64,000 nucleotides of DNA from Beijerinckiaceae bacterium (GTDB lineage: Bacteria > Pseudomonadota > Alphaproteobacteria > Rhizobiales > Beijerinckiaceae), in the NCBI GenBank assembly GCA_027532775.1, contig JAPZTO010000003.1, forward strand, positions 372,001-436,000. Direction: 5' to 3'. How positions within the stretch are numbered: position 1 is the first letter of the stretch; every line of letters starts with the position of its first letter. The notes beneath the pieces were generated by a model. The model had not been told where the DNA came from and made no database searches. It saw nothing but the letters and a program-made list of their open reading frames with translations. Positions 44,928-53,971 of this stretch are shown piece by piece. A program made the translations under genes and the position numbers.

Positions 44928-46604
44928 TCAGCGTGGCAGGGGCTGCGGCCTGATCTCCTTCGCGGCCGGCCAGCGGAGCCTGTAGGCGGTGACGAGAGCG
45001 CGCTCCTCCTGCGGCTTCAGCGCGAGCGTCCAGGCGACGACGCCGCGGCGGTCATCCGGGGCTTCCAGATCGGGCTTCGTCATGTCCGGCAGGCGCTCGA
45101 CCACGATGGCCTGGTCCTCGCTGACAGGGATGCGATCCTCGACAAGGATCTCGACGGGGAAAGCATGCAGGTTCTTCACAAGTGTCCGGAACTGGCTGTC
45201 CTCGGTTCGGGTCGAGCCAAGCAGGCCCGGTTCGCGCGCCTGACGGCTGACCGGGACGCGGCGAATGGTGACGCGGTCATCGGCGCCGAAGCCGAGGCGG
45301 GCCTGATCACCCGGGGCGACCAAAGGCACGCGGCCCTTGCCGACAAAGGCGCCGTCCCGCGTCAGCAGCACTTCGCCCGGCAGGATCGGCGCCTCGCCGG
45401 CAGCCTTGAAGCTGACATCGAGATAGGCGGTCGGATCGAGGACGGGCGCGGCACGCAGGGCGAGTTTGATTTCAGGTTTGTCGACGCCCAGCCGGACCGA
45501 ACGCTCGCCGGCTCCGGAGGCCAGCGTGACCGTGCCGGGCAGGCGGAACTCGGTCTGGTAGCCGCCGGTTTCCAGCCGGGCCTGCGCTTCCTCGGCAGCG
45601 ACACGGCGTTCATTGTCGGCCATTTTCTCGCGGGCCGCTTCCATCCGCATCGGGCCGGCAGGCATTGCTTCCAGCGCGGGGGCGGCGCTCATCGGCATCG
45701 GGACAGAACGGGAGACGGGCCGTTCCCAGAAGGCGATCTTCTCGCCGCGCAAATCCGGTGCCTGCGTGCCGCGCCGGACCATCACGGTCGACAAGGTGAC
45801 GCGCGCATTGGCCCAGTCCTCGCCGGTCTGCTGGCGGATCATGGCGCGGCGCACCCATTCGAATTGCGGCTGCCCGGATTGCGTCGAGAGCCGCGCATCA
45901 TAGACCGGGCGCCAGCCGGCGGCGTTGACGCGATAGGTCAAAGTGAGCTTCGCGCGGAGCGGCGCGGCAGCCTGCACGGCGATCATGGCGACGCGTGCCG
46001 TATCATGGCGGGGTGCGATCCGGGCAGCGTCCTGTTCGAGTGCGGCCATTTCCGCCTCGACCTTTTCGAGCGCCTCGCGCAAGCTGCGCATCTCCTCGTT
46101 CACGCCCTGAAGGCCCTTGCCGACAAGGTCCCAGGCCTTCAGCCACTGGTCGGGGTCCAGCGGCTTGCCCGGATTTCCCTCGCCGGAACCAGCGCGCTGG
46201 ATCATCTGCTTCTTTCCCTCGGCGGCATCGATCCGGTCCTGAAGGCGGTCCCGCTCCTTGCGCAAGGCTGCGAGTTTCTGCCGGGCCTCGGGCTTGCCGG
46301 CTTCCCCCGTCGTGGCGCGGCTCGACAGATCGACATTGCCGATCACCAGCCGGTCGCTGCCCTCGCCCTCGACACGGAGCGAGGCCGGATCGATCGTGGC
46401 GGGAAGGTCGTCGATCCGCACTTCATGCTCGCCGGCGGGGATGTCGATCTCCAGCGCGCGCCTCACGGTGGCGGCATCGGGATAGACGGTAACATCCTGC
46501 AGGCGGGAGGGCGCGTCGATCGTGGCGGAGAGGGCCGGCGAGACGGCAAGGGCAACCGGGGCGATGCCGGCCATCAGCAGGGCCAGGCGGGGGAACAGGG
46601 TCAT
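44928..46604 (-). CDS. Mucoidy inhibitor MuiA family protein (DUF4139)
   Basis: 558 residues with a signal peptide (cleavage near ALSA, residue 27), an N-terminal DUF4140-like beta domain ([35 protein letters not shown]), a coiled coil (about 105-195) and a long DUF4139 beta region (about 205-550) with [18 protein letters not shown] and a closing [25 protein letters not shown]. The family includes MuiA, linked to reduced mucoid exopolysaccharide in some bacteria. Its molecular activity is unknown. It acts in the periplasm. Stands alone on the minus strand upstream of purA. Confidence 0.88.
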   Translation of the reverse strand: MTLFPRLALLMAGIAPVALAVSPALSATIDAPSRLQDVTVYPDAATVRRALEIDIPAGEHEVRIDDLPATIDPASLRVEGEGSDRLVIGNVDLSSRATTGEAGKPEARQKLAALRKERDRLQDRIDAAEGKKQMIQRAGSGEGNPGKPLDPDQWLKAWDLVGKGLQGVNEEMRSLREALEKVEAEMAALEQDAARIAPRHDTARVAMIAVQAAAPLRAKLTLTYRVNAAGWRPVYDARLSTQSGQPQFEWVRRAMIRQQTGEDWANARVTLSTVMVRRGTQAPDLRGEKIAFWERPVSRSVPMPMSAAPALEAMPAGPMRMEAAREKMADNERRVAAEEAQARLETGGYQTEFRLPGTVTLASGAGERSVRLGVDKPEIKLALRAAPVLDPTAYLDVSFKAAGEAPILPGEVLLTRDGAFVGKGRVPLVAPGDQARLGFGADDRVTIRRVPVSRQAREPGLLGSTRTEDSQFRTLVKNLHAFPVEILVEDRIPVSEDQAIVVERLPDMTKPDLEAPDDRRGVVAWTLALKPQEERALVTAYRLRWPAAKEIRPQPLPR

Positions 46605-46683
46605 TCGGGCGATCTCCGGAGGGGCGGGAAGTCCGGATCATCGGGCCGGTCACGGCGAAGTTGAGGCCGCTCCCGGGCCGAAA

Positions 46684-47547
46684 TCAGGCTGCCTTCCGCG
46701 CATAGGCGAAAGGTTTCACGCGGGATTCGATGAAGTTGCGCAATTCCGTCACGCGGAGATGCGGGTCCGTGACATCGGTGCCGAGGCCATGGCGCCAGCC
46801 AAGATGGCGGGCCGCCGGGTGTTCGGCGAGTTGGCGCAACTCCGTGACATAGGCGGCTTTCGAGGCCTCGTCGGCGAAGAACCCTTCCTCGATCAGGGTG
46901 GCCATGCGGCGGTCGATCAGGAAGGCGAGGTCCGCCAATGTGTATTCCGGGTGATATTGCACGCCCCAGAAGGTGCCGCCCTCGAAGCGGAATTCAGCGG
47001 CCTGAACCTGCGAGACGGCATTCGAGGCGAGAATCGTCGCGCCGGGTGGCGGGACTGCTACCTCGTCGAGATGGGAGCAGGGCGCATCGAACACATCCGG
47101 CCGGCCATCAAGCAGCGGGTGGACCTGCCCGGCCGCGTTGCGGGTGATCTTGCGCGCGAAGCCGACCTCGCGGCCGCGCGGATTGCGCTGGACATCGCCG
47201 CCCGCCGCCACCGCCGCCACCTGCAGGCCCCAGCAGGAGCCGAAGAACGGGATCCCGGCGCGATAGATCGCCCGGGCCACCTCGACCTGCCGCAAGGCTT
47301 CCGGCGCCCGCTGCCAGAGATGCAGCGCCGAGCCGGTGATGATCGCGGCATCGTAGTCGGCGAAGCCCGTTCCGGCGGGGAGCGCGGCATCGGCATCGGC
47401 GGCGTGGAGGATGTCGTAGCCGGCCTCGCCGGCAAGGCCGGCCATGACATTGCCATAGCCTTCCGCCGGCGTGACGCCCTGCCCCGCGCGGTAACCTTCG
47501 CGGACCTCGCGGGTATTGCCTTCGATGATCAGGAAGCGCAGAGACAT
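46684..47547 (-). CDS. Class I glutamine amidotransferase (GuaA-like domain)
   Basis: 287 residues with a class I glutaminase fold: AAIITGSALHLWQRAPEALRQ, the nucleophile in FGSCWGLQVAAVAAGG, and HPEY in WGVQYHPEYTLADLAFLIDRR as the catalytic His/Glu. The C-terminal 80 residues are an unclassified helical extension. Such stand-alone proteins remove ammonia from glutamine or hydrolyse gamma-glutamyl compounds; the substrate here is unknown. It stands on the minus strand 79 bp from MuiA and divergent from the exporter gene. Confidence 0.88.
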   Translation of the reverse strand: MSLRFLIIEGNTREVREGYRAGQGVTPAEGYGNVMAGLAGEAGYDILHAADADAALPAGTGFADYDAAIITGSALHLWQRAPEALRQVEVARAIYRAGIPFFGSCWGLQVAAVAAGGDVQRNPRGREVGFARKITRNAAGQVHPLLDGRPDVFDAPCSHLDEVAVPPPGATILASNAVSQVQAAEFRFEGGTFWGVQYHPEYTLADLAFLIDRRMATLIEEGFFADEASKAAYVTELRQLAEHPAARHLGWRHGLGTDVTDPHLRVTELRNFIESRVKPFAYARKAA

Positions 47548-47621
47548 TCACAACTCTCCATCATGCCGCCTCCCCGGATACATCCGCCCGGGCCGGCGCG
47601 CAATCAGGCGGATCTCCTGAC

Positions 47622-48518
47622 GTGCCCGCGCGCAAACTCTATTCGAATGCCTATCTCCTGCTTGCCCTGACCATGCTGTTCTGGGGTGGCAATGCCATTG
47701 CCGCCCGCCTCGCTGTCGGCGAAATCTCGCCCATGGTGCTTACGGCCGGGCGGTGGTTTGTCGTGGTCATCTTCATCGCGCTCTTCCTGCGCAAGGAAGT
47801 GCGCGAAGTGCTGCCGGTGCTCAAGGAGCGCTGGCTCTTCGCCCTGATGATGGGCACGTTCGGCTATACCGTGTTCAACGCGATGATGTATGTCGCCGGG
47901 CATTACACCAGCGCTGTCAACATCACGCTGCTTCAGGGTGCCATCCCGATCTTCACATTGATCGGCGCGTTCTTCGCCTATGGCACGGCGGTGCGCGGGG
48001 TGCAGATCATCGGCATCATCGTCACGATGATCGGGGTTGCCGTCACGGCGAGCGGTGGCTCGTTCGAGCGCCTTGCTGCCCTGGCGATCAATTTCGGCGA
48101 TGTGCTGATGGTCGCAGCCTGCGCGCTCTATGCCGGCTACACGGTGGCGCTCAAGAAGCGGCCGGCGATTTCCGGGCTCGCCTTTTTCTCCGGCATGGCT
48201 TTTGCCGCCGCCATCGTCTCGATCCCCTTTCTTGTGGCGGAGATCGCCATCGGCAAGGCGCAATGGCCCGGGCTGAAGGGCATGATGATCCTGACCTATG
48301 TGGCGATCGGGCCGAGCTTCCTGGCGCAGGTCTTCTTCATGCGCGCGGTGGAACTGATCGGGCCGGGGCGGGCCGGGCTCTTCGCCAACCTCGTGCCGGT
48401 CATCGGCGCTGTGCTGGCCGTGCTCATCCTCAACGAGCCGTTCGGCTGGCACCATGCTGTCTCGATGGTGCTGGTGCTCGGCGGCATCGCCATTGCCGAG
48501 CGCGGGCGTAACGGGTGA
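47622..48518 (+). CDS. EamA/DMT-family transporter
   Basis: 298 residues with ten predicted helices in two EamA repeats: LLLALTMLFWGGNAIAARLAVGEISPMVLTAGRWF in the first and LMVAACALYAGYTVALKKRP in the second. An inner-membrane metabolite exporter of unknown substrate. The start is GTG at 47622, with a GGAT as a weak ribosome site. It is divergent from the amidotransferase gene and converges on serA, with a hairpin between them. Confidence 0.88.
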   Translation: MPARKLYSNAYLLLALTMLFWGGNAIAARLAVGEISPMVLTAGRWFVVVIFIALFLRKEVREVLPVLKERWLFALMMGTFGYTVFNAMMYVAGHYTSAVNITLLQGAIPIFTLIGAFFAYGTAVRGVQIIGIIVTMIGVAVTASGGSFERLAALAINFGDVLMVAACALYAGYTVALKKRPAISGLAFFSGMAFAAAIVSIPFLVAEIAIGKAQWPGLKGMMILTYVAIGPSFLAQVFFMRAVELIGPGRAGLFANLVPVIGAVLAVLILNEPFGWHHAVSMVLVLGGIAIAERGRNG

Positions 48519-48523
48519 AGGAA

Positions 48524-48551
48524 TGCGCCCCGGCCCGGAGGCCGGAGCGCA
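48524..48551. terminator. Hairpin between convergent exporter and serA genes
   Basis: Arms TGCGC (48524-48528) and CCGGCC (48530-48535) pair with GGCCGG (48540-48545) and GCGCA (48547-48551), one mismatch, loop CGGA. No T-tract follows on either side, so it may act with Rho or as a stabilising 3' end. Confidence 0.45.
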
Positions 48552-48556
48552 GAGGA

Positions 48557-50149
48557 TCAGAACTTCAGCCGGCGGGCGCGCTTCACATGCGGGATGGCGT
48601 GGATCGCGGCCAGAACGTCATCCGGGATCGCCTCGTCCACCGCCACGAAGCAGATCGCATCACCGCCCGGCTTGTCGCGGCCGAGATTGAAGGTCGCGAT
48701 GTTGATGCCCTTCTCGCCGAGCAGCGAGCCGAACCGGCCGATGAAGCCGGGCTTGTCGTCATTGCGGACATAGAGCATGTGCGGCGCGAATTCGGCATCC
48801 ATCTGGATCTGGCGGATCTCGATGATGCGCGGCTTGCCATCCTGATAGACCGTGCCGGCGGCATGGCGCGGCATGTCCTCGGCCACAACCTCGATATAGA
48901 TGCGGCTTTCGTAATCACCTTCCGCCGAGCGCTTCACCTCGTCGACCGAAATGCCCTTCTCCTTGGCGGTCATCGGGGCATTGACCATGTTGATCTCCGG
49001 CAGGAACGGCCGGAGCACGCCGGTGATCGCCGCCGCAGTGATCGGCCGGACATTGAGCGTGCCGACCTCGCCTTCGTAGCGAATGCGGATCGCCTTGACC
49101 GGCGCTTCGGTGAGCTGGCCGAGGAACGAGCCGAGCTTCTCGCCGAGCGCGACGAAGGGCTTGAGCTTCGGGGCTTCCTCCGCCGTGATCGACGGGAAAT
49201 TGACCGCGTTGCTGATTGCACCGTTGAGCAGGTAATCCGCCATCTGTTCGGCCACCTGCAGGGCCACATTCTCCTGCGCCTCGTTGGTCGAGGCCCCGAG
49301 ATGCGGGGTGCAGATCACGTTGTCGAGGCCGAAAAGCGGGTTGGTTTCCGCCGGCTCGACCGAGAAGACGTCGAAGGCGGCGCCGGCGACATGGCCGGAT
49401 TTGAGCGCGGCGGCGAGGGCTTCCTCGTCGACCAGCCCGCCGCGGGCGCAATTGATGATGCGCACGCCCTTCTTCGTCCTGGCGAGAGCCTCGGCCGAGA
49501 GGATGTTCTTGGTCTGCTCGGTCATCGGGACGTGCAGCGTGATGAAATCCGCGCGGGTGAGCAACGCGTCCAGTTCCACCTTCTCGACGCCGATCTGCAC
49601 AGCACGGTCGGCCGAGAGATAGGGATCATAGGCGATGACCTTCATGCCGACGCCGATCGCCTTGCGGGCCACGATCGAGCCGATATTGCCGGCGCCGATC
49701 AGGCCGAGCGTCTTGGCTTCGAGTTCGACGCCCATGAAGCGGTTCTTTTCCCACTTGCCGCCCTGCGTGGAGACATCCGCTGCCGGGATCTGGCGGGCGA
49801 GGGCGAACATCAGCGCGATCGCATGTTCAGCCGTGGTAATCGAATTGCCGAAGGGCGTGTTCATCACGATGATGCCCTTGGCCGTGGCCGCCGGGATATC
49901 GACATTGTCGACGCCGATGCCGGCGCGGCCGATCACCTTCAGGTTGGGTGCGCTTTCGAGCAGCTTGGCGGTGACCTTGGTGGCCGAGCGGATCGCGAGG
50001 CCGTCATACTCGCCGATCACGGCGGCGAGCTTGTCCTTGTCCTTGCCGAGGCTGGTATCGAAGGTCACATCGATGCCGCGATCCTTGAAGATCTGGACGG
50101 CGGCGGGGGAGAGGGCGTCGGAAATCAGGACGCGGGGCTTCTTCGTCAT
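48557..50149 (-). CDS. serA: D-3-phosphoglycerate dehydrogenase SerA
   Basis: 530 residues. It oxidises 3-phosphoglycerate to phosphohydroxypyruvate with NAD+, the first step of serine synthesis. It has the long form: a catalytic/NAD domain with GRAGIGVDNVDI, GLIGAGNIGSIVARKA and NCARGGLVDEEAL, an intermediate domain (about 315-450), and a C-terminal ACT domain (YVRNDDKPGFIGRFGSLLGEKGINIATFNLGR) for serine feedback. GAGCC before ATG 50149. Follows serC on the same strand with a hairpin-bearing 125-bp gap. Confidence 0.97.
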   Translation of the reverse strand: MTKKPRVLISDALSPAAVQIFKDRGIDVTFDTSLGKDKDKLAAVIGEYDGLAIRSATKVTAKLLESAPNLKVIGRAGIGVDNVDIPAATAKGIIVMNTPFGNSITTAEHAIALMFALARQIPAADVSTQGGKWEKNRFMGVELEAKTLGLIGAGNIGSIVARKAIGVGMKVIAYDPYLSADRAVQIGVEKVELDALLTRADFITLHVPMTEQTKNILSAEALARTKKGVRIINCARGGLVDEEALAAALKSGHVAGAAFDVFSVEPAETNPLFGLDNVICTPHLGASTNEAQENVALQVAEQMADYLLNGAISNAVNFPSITAEEAPKLKPFVALGEKLGSFLGQLTEAPVKAIRIRYEGEVGTLNVRPITAAAITGVLRPFLPEINMVNAPMTAKEKGISVDEVKRSAEGDYESRIYIEVVAEDMPRHAAGTVYQDGKPRIIEIRQIQMDAEFAPHMLYVRNDDKPGFIGRFGSLLGEKGINIATFNLGRDKPGGDAICFVAVDEAIPDDVLAAIHAIPHVKRARRLKF

Positions 50150-50200
50150 GGCATGGCTCCTGCGGAGGGGCAGCGGGAATGGGGGAGGCAGTAGGGGTCA

Positions 50201-50245
50201 GGCAGTCGGCAGTCGGTGTCTTGCGACTGCCGATTGCCGACTGCC
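50201..50245 (-). repeat. Inverted repeat between serC and serA
   Basis: Arms GGCAGTCGG (50201-50209) and CCGACTGCC (50237-50245) plus an inner CAGTCG/CGACTG pair (50210-50215, 50224-50229) make a long hairpin. The arms themselves consist of 7-bp units (GGCAGTC twice; GACTGCC, GATTGCC, GACTGCC). No T-tract follows, so it probably shapes mRNA processing or stability between serC and serA. Confidence 0.7.
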
Positions 50246-50274
50246 CAGCGCCCGAAACGACCGGAGGTCGCGTC

Positions 50275-51435
50275 TCAGAGCTTCGCGAGTTCCCTGGCGA
50301 AGGCGTATTCGATCCAGGGGATCAGCGCCTTGATATCGCGGGTCTGGACAGTTGCACCGCACCAGATCCGGAGGCCCGGAGGCGCATCGCGGTAATGACC
50401 GAGATCGAGCCCCGCGCCTTCCTTTTCAAGCGTGGAGACCACGCCCTTGGCGAAAGCGGCCTGCTGGTCGGCCGGCAGGGCGGCGACCTTGGGATGGGTA
50501 AATTTCAGGCAGACCGAGGTATTCGACCGCGTCTTCGGCTTGACGGCGAGAAAATCGACCCAGTCGGTCTTCTTCACCCAGCCGGCAATCGCGCGGGCAT
50601 TGGCATCGGCCCGCTTCACCAGGCCATCGAGCCCGCCGACCTTTTTCGCCCATTGCAGGGCATCGATGTAATCCTCGACGCAGAGCATCGAGGGGGTGTT
50701 GATCGTCTCGCCCTCGAAAATGCCCTCGATGAGCTTGCCGCCCTTGGTCATGCGGAAGATCTTCGGCATCGGCCAGGACGGCTTGTAGCTCTCGAGCCGT
50801 TCGACGGCGCGCGGGCTCAGGATCAGCATGCCATGGGCCGCTTCGCCGCCGAGCACTTTCTGCCAGGAGAAGGTGACGACATCGAGCTTCGGCCAGTCGA
50901 GGCGCTGTGCGAAAGCAGCCGAGGTGGCATCGCAGATCGTGAGGCCCTGACGGTCGGTCGCGATCCAGTTCGCGTCCGGCACGCGCACGCCCGAGGTCGT
51001 GCCGTTCCAGGTGAAGACGATGTCACGCGTCTTGGTGTCGATCTTGTTGAGGTTCGGCAACTCGCCATAGGGGGCGGTGACGACATCGCAATCGGTCAGC
51101 TTGAGCTGCTTGACGGCATCCGTCACCCAACCTTCGCCGAAGGATTCCCAGGCCAGCATGGTGGAGGGACGGGCACCGAGCAGCGACCACATCGCCATCT
51201 CGACAGCGCCGGTATCCGAGGCGGGCACGATGCCTATCCGGTAATCGGCGGGAACCTGTAGCACCTCGCGCGTCAGGTCGATCGCGAGCTTGAGCTTCGC
51301 CTTGCCGATCTTCGCGCGATGCGAGCGGCCAAGCGGGGCGTCAGCGAGGGCTTTGAGGGACCAGCCGGGGCGCTTGGCGCAGGGGCCGGAAGAGAAATTG
51401 GGCACGCGCGGGCGTGCGGCAGGCGCAGTCGTCAT
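50275..51435 (-). CDS. serC: Phosphoserine aminotransferase SerC
   Basis: 386 residues, a PLP enzyme that converts phosphohydroxypyruvate and glutamate to phosphoserine. Visible are [13 protein letters not shown] at the start, GRSHRAKIG, the PLP lysine in [16 protein letters not shown], and [14 protein letters not shown]. The alphaproteobacterial type (group with about 385 residues). It is first in the serC-serA operon behind a conserved-looking leader RNA that may sense serine-pathway status; the GGAG site is inside that leader. Confidence 0.95.
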   Translation of the reverse strand: MTTAPAARPRVPNFSSGPCAKRPGWSLKALADAPLGRSHRAKIGKAKLKLAIDLTREVLQVPADYRIGIVPASDTGAVEMAMWSLLGARPSTMLAWESFGEGWVTDAVKQLKLTDCDVVTAPYGELPNLNKIDTKTRDIVFTWNGTTSGVRVPDANWIATDRQGLTICDATSAAFAQRLDWPKLDVVTFSWQKVLGGEAAHGMLILSPRAVERLESYKPSWPMPKIFRMTKGGKLIEGIFEGETINTPSMLCVEDYIDALQWAKKVGGLDGLVKRADANARAIAGWVKKTDWVDFLAVKPKTRSNTSVCLKFTHPKVAALPADQQAAFAKGVVSTLEKEGAGLDLGHYRDAPPGLRIWCGATVQTRDIKALIPWIEYAFARELAKL

Positions 51436-51490
51436 CTGTGATCTCCATCCTTCCAGATGGGTGTCTCCCGTTGGGGGGAGATGACCCGCG
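51436..51490 (-). ncRNA. serC leader RNA (serC motif, regulatory)
   Basis: The leader before serC forms, on the minus strand, a stem GGGT...ACCC enclosing TCTCCC/GGGAGA, and then CATC/GATG next to the GGAG ribosome site. ATCTCC at the 5' side can instead pair with GGAGAT (the ribosome site), so the two folds are mutually exclusive. This matches my memory of the alphaproteobacterial serC motif (Rfam), a proposed regulator of serine genes; I cannot check the covariance model. Confidence 0.6.
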
Positions 51491-51494
51491 TCGA

Positions 51495-51523
51495 GGCGTA
51501 GGTGTTTTGCCCCGGCGCGTCAA
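51495..51523 (-). promoter_or_regulatory. Promoter of serC-serA
   Basis: On the minus strand TTGACG (51523-51518) and TACGCC (51500-51495) with a 17-nt spacer lie just upstream of the leader RNA. The -35 box fits well and the -10 box is weak. Confidence 0.55.
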
Positions 51524-51620
51524 GGAGACTTTGGGGGGAGGTTGACTGAGGGAAAGAGGACTTTGGGGCAGGAGAACTATTGGGCATGTGGGCTGGGGGC
51601 AGGTTCAGCCAACCCGTCGT

Positions 51621-52682
51621 TCAATAGATCAGCTCGTCCTCGGAGCGGTTCTTGCCGATGGTGATCTCGCCCTTGGCGGCGAGTTCCTTGGCCAGCATGA
51701 CAATCTTCGTCTGCGCCGTCTCGACTTCCTTGAGGCGGATCGGGCCGAGGCCGGCCATCTGGTCTTCGAAATTCTTCGCGGCGCGGGTGGACATCTGGGT
51801 AATGAAGAACTTCTTCACCGCCGGAGTGGCGCCCTTGAGCGCCATGGCCAGCTGGTCGCGGTCGGAGAAGCGGATCAGCGTCTGGGTCGAGGCCGGGTCC
51901 AGCTTCATCAGGTCCTCGAAGGTGAACATCAGCGAGCGGATCTTGTTGGCCGCCTCGCGATGGCGCTCCTCCAGCAGGGACATGAACTGCATCTCGGTCT
52001 GGCGGTCGAACGAGTTGAAGATCTCGGCGATCAGCTCATGATTGTCGCGCCGGTTGGCCTGATGCAGGTTCGAGATGAATTCGGTGCGGAGCGTGTCCTC
52101 GATCTGGTTGAGGATGGCCTTCTGCACCGGCTCCATCGTGATCATCCGGTTGATCGCCTCAAGCGCCAGTTCCTGCGGCAGCAGCGAAAGCACGCGGGCG
52201 GCATGTTCCGGGTGGATCTTCGAGAGGATGATCGCAATGGTCTGCGGATACTCGCCCTTCAGCCAGTTGGCGAGGATGTTTTCCTGAACGTTGCCGAGCT
52301 TCTGCCACATGTTGCGGCCAGCCGGGCCGCGGATATCCTCCATCAGGATCGAGACGCGGTCCCGCGGGAGGATTTTCGTCAGCAGGGCTTCGGTGCGGTC
52401 GAAGTCGCCGGTCACCGCCCCGCCCTGCGACATCAGCGAGAGGAATTCCGCGACCAGTGCCTCGACGGCTTCCGCCGTGACCGAGCCCAGCCGTGACATG
52501 GCGCGCGAGACAATCCGGATTTCTTCCTCGTCGAGGGCCGACCAGATCTCTCCGCCGTAGCGTTCCCCGAGGACCAGCAGGATGATGGCAGCCTTTTCCG
52601 GGCCGGAGAGAAAGCGCGTCAGATCGTTTCCCGGACGGGGAACAGCCTCTCTATCGGTGCGCGTGGCACTTTCAGGCTTCAC
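51621..52682 (-). CDS. fliG: Flagellar motor switch protein FliG
   Basis: 353 residues. FliG in the rotor C-ring takes torque from MotA and switches rotation. The three armadillo-like domains are complete: N domain (LSGPEKAAIILLVLGE), middle (HPEHAARVLSLLP), and C domain with FEDLMKLDPASTQTLIRFSDRDQLAMALKGA, the torque helix, and the C-terminal EITIGKNRSEDELIY. The start is GTG 52682 with GGGAAG before it; no in-frame ATG exists before the domain. It stands alone; no other flagellar gene lies in the window. Confidence 0.95.
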   Translation of the reverse strand: MKPESATRTDREAVPRPGNDLTRFLSGPEKAAIILLVLGERYGGEIWSALDEEEIRIVSRAMSRLGSVTAEAVEALVAEFLSLMSQGGAVTGDFDRTEALLTKILPRDRVSILMEDIRGPAGRNMWQKLGNVQENILANWLKGEYPQTIAIILSKIHPEHAARVLSLLPQELALEAINRMITMEPVQKAILNQIEDTLRTEFISNLHQANRRDNHELIAEIFNSFDRQTEMQFMSLLEERHREAANKIRSLMFTFEDLMKLDPASTQTLIRFSDRDQLAMALKGATPAVKKFFITQMSTRAAKNFEDQMAGLGPIRLKEVETAQTKIVMLAKELAAKGEITIGKNRSEDELIY

Positions 52683-52874
52683 TCTCGGCTTCCCATATCC
52701 GCCCCCGCGCTACGCCGGGTTCACTTCCGGGCATCGCGAATCTCTACACAATATTAACTTTTAGGAGAATTGGGCGGCAGGTCAAAACCCTCAACTCTGA
52801 AACAAATGAGGAAAACAATATTCGCTGGGGATGCATGGCTGTTTTTGGCTTGTGGCCAAGAGAAGACCGACAGC

Positions 52875-52900
52875 AAAAGGGGCGCAGTCTCCTGCGCCCC
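52875..52900 (-). terminator. Terminator of the Omp25-like gene
   Basis: Arms GGGGCGCAG (52879-52887) and CTGCGCCCC (52892-52900), loop TCTC; TTTTGCTG follows on the minus strand. It lies 26 bp after the stop. Confidence 0.88.
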
Positions 52901-52926
52901 TGTTTCAAGCAAGAAGAATCAATGTG

Positions 52927-53769
52927 TCAGTATTTGCGGACCAGAGGGCCTGGTGCAAAGATCGGCGCGGCATCGGCAAAGATGTAGCGCATCCCGAACT
53001 TGATGTCGTGCGAGCTGAGATCCTTGATCCGGGCATTGAACGTCGTGCAGGGAACTGTGCAGACCACGTTGGCGGTATTGACCGTTCCCATGTTGAGGTA
53101 GCGATACCCGACTTCTGCTTTGAGATTCGTGCTCAAATCATAGCCGAGACCGGCATGGATGGCCCAGGCGAATCGCGTATCGGTCTTGCTGGCGGCCGAA
53201 CCCGAGCCACCGGCAAAGGCCGCGTAGCCGACATCGCGGACATCATTGGTGAAGATCGTCGCGAAGCCGGCGCCCGCGCCGATGAACGGGGTGATTCGGT
53301 GCCAGGTGCCGAGATCGACATAGCCGTTCAGCAGGCCGACCACGGCGCTGACCTTGCCGGTCGTGACGTTGATGCCGTCATCGCCGGTGCCGGCTGTGCC
53401 GCGGGTATCGAGTTCGGAGATGCGGAACTTGGCCGCGCTGCGATACTCGATCGTGGCATCGGCGCGGAGCCAGGAATTGAAGGCATAGCCGGCGCCGACG
53501 CCGAGGAAGGCCGAATTCCCGAGGCTGGAGGACATGGTCTGGAAGTTCGCCCCGCCCGGTGCCAGGAAGACGCCGCCATTGTCATGGTTGCTGACCCCGA
53601 TATCGCCGCGGAGATAGAAGCCGCCGCCGGCATCGAGATGCGGCGCCGGCGCCATCATGGGCGGCGGCGGCGGAGCGGAGAGCATGTCCGCCGCGGAAAC
53701 CGGAAGCGACTGGGTTCCTGCGACGAGGGCCGCCATTTGTGCGGTGCGGAGCCATGTCGAGCGACGCAT
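52927..53769 (-). CDS. Omp25/RopB-like outer-membrane beta-barrel protein
   Basis: 280 residues: a signal peptide (cleavage near SAA, residue 27), a Pro-rich segment, then an eight-strand barrel-like region (about 45-280) with alternating strands, FYLRGDIGVS, AFLGVGAGYAFNSWLRADATIEYR, PFIGAGAGFATIF, AEVGYRYLNMG and the terminal aromatic end FGMRYIF...VRKY. A loop has a CTVPC pair. It is probably an abundant outer-membrane protein. SD AAGGGAAA before ATG 53769. A CtrA box lies 75 bp upstream. Confidence 0.9.
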   Translation of the reverse strand: MRRSTWLRTAQMAALVAGTQSLPVSAADMLSAPPPPPMMAPAPHLDAGGGFYLRGDIGVSNHDNGGVFLAPGGANFQTMSSSLGNSAFLGVGAGYAFNSWLRADATIEYRSAAKFRISELDTRGTAGTGDDGINVTTGKVSAVVGLLNGYVDLGTWHRITPFIGAGAGFATIFTNDVRDVGYAAFAGGSGSAASKTDTRFAWAIHAGLGYDLSTNLKAEVGYRYLNMGTVNTANVVCTVPCTTFNARIKDLSSHDIKFGMRYIFADAAPIFAPGPLVRKY

Positions 53770-53843
53770 GTGATTTCCCTTCAAGCCTATCGCGCGGCAT
53801 TGCAGCCGCCAGAATCGATAGAGGGAAGCATCGCAGAGCTTGG

Positions 53844-53858
53844 TTAAGAGGCACTTAA
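53844..53858 (-). promoter_or_regulatory. CtrA-binding box upstream of the Omp25-like gene
   Basis: TTAA (53844-53847), 7 bp, TTAA (53855-53858): a perfect CtrA consensus in a short AT-rich stretch, 75 bp before the ATG. Further TTAA and TTAAAAATTA sequences follow. Confidence 0.6.
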
Positions 53859-53939
53859 CCTTAAAAATTATCCCTAACCGGGGGTGAAAGACAGCAAAGC
53901 AGCACCGGCAGTTCTTCCAGCCCGAGGAGGGGCGGAGCC

Positions 53940-53971
53940 GTCAGGCGATCAGGCGGTCAGGCCGTCAGGCG
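53940..53971 (-). repeat. Four 8-bp repeats across the glmM stop codon
   Basis: GTCAGGCG, ATCAGGCG, GTCAGGCC, GTCAGGCG lie head to tail from 53940 to 53971; the last overlaps the final codons of glmM. Each unit carries a TCA, a stop on the minus strand, so the reading frame ends in any register. Slippage could still change the last residues. Confidence 0.75.

Noticed and set aside
48515..50194. 559-codon frame opposite serA
   Set aside because: Mirror frame of a clear serA gene.
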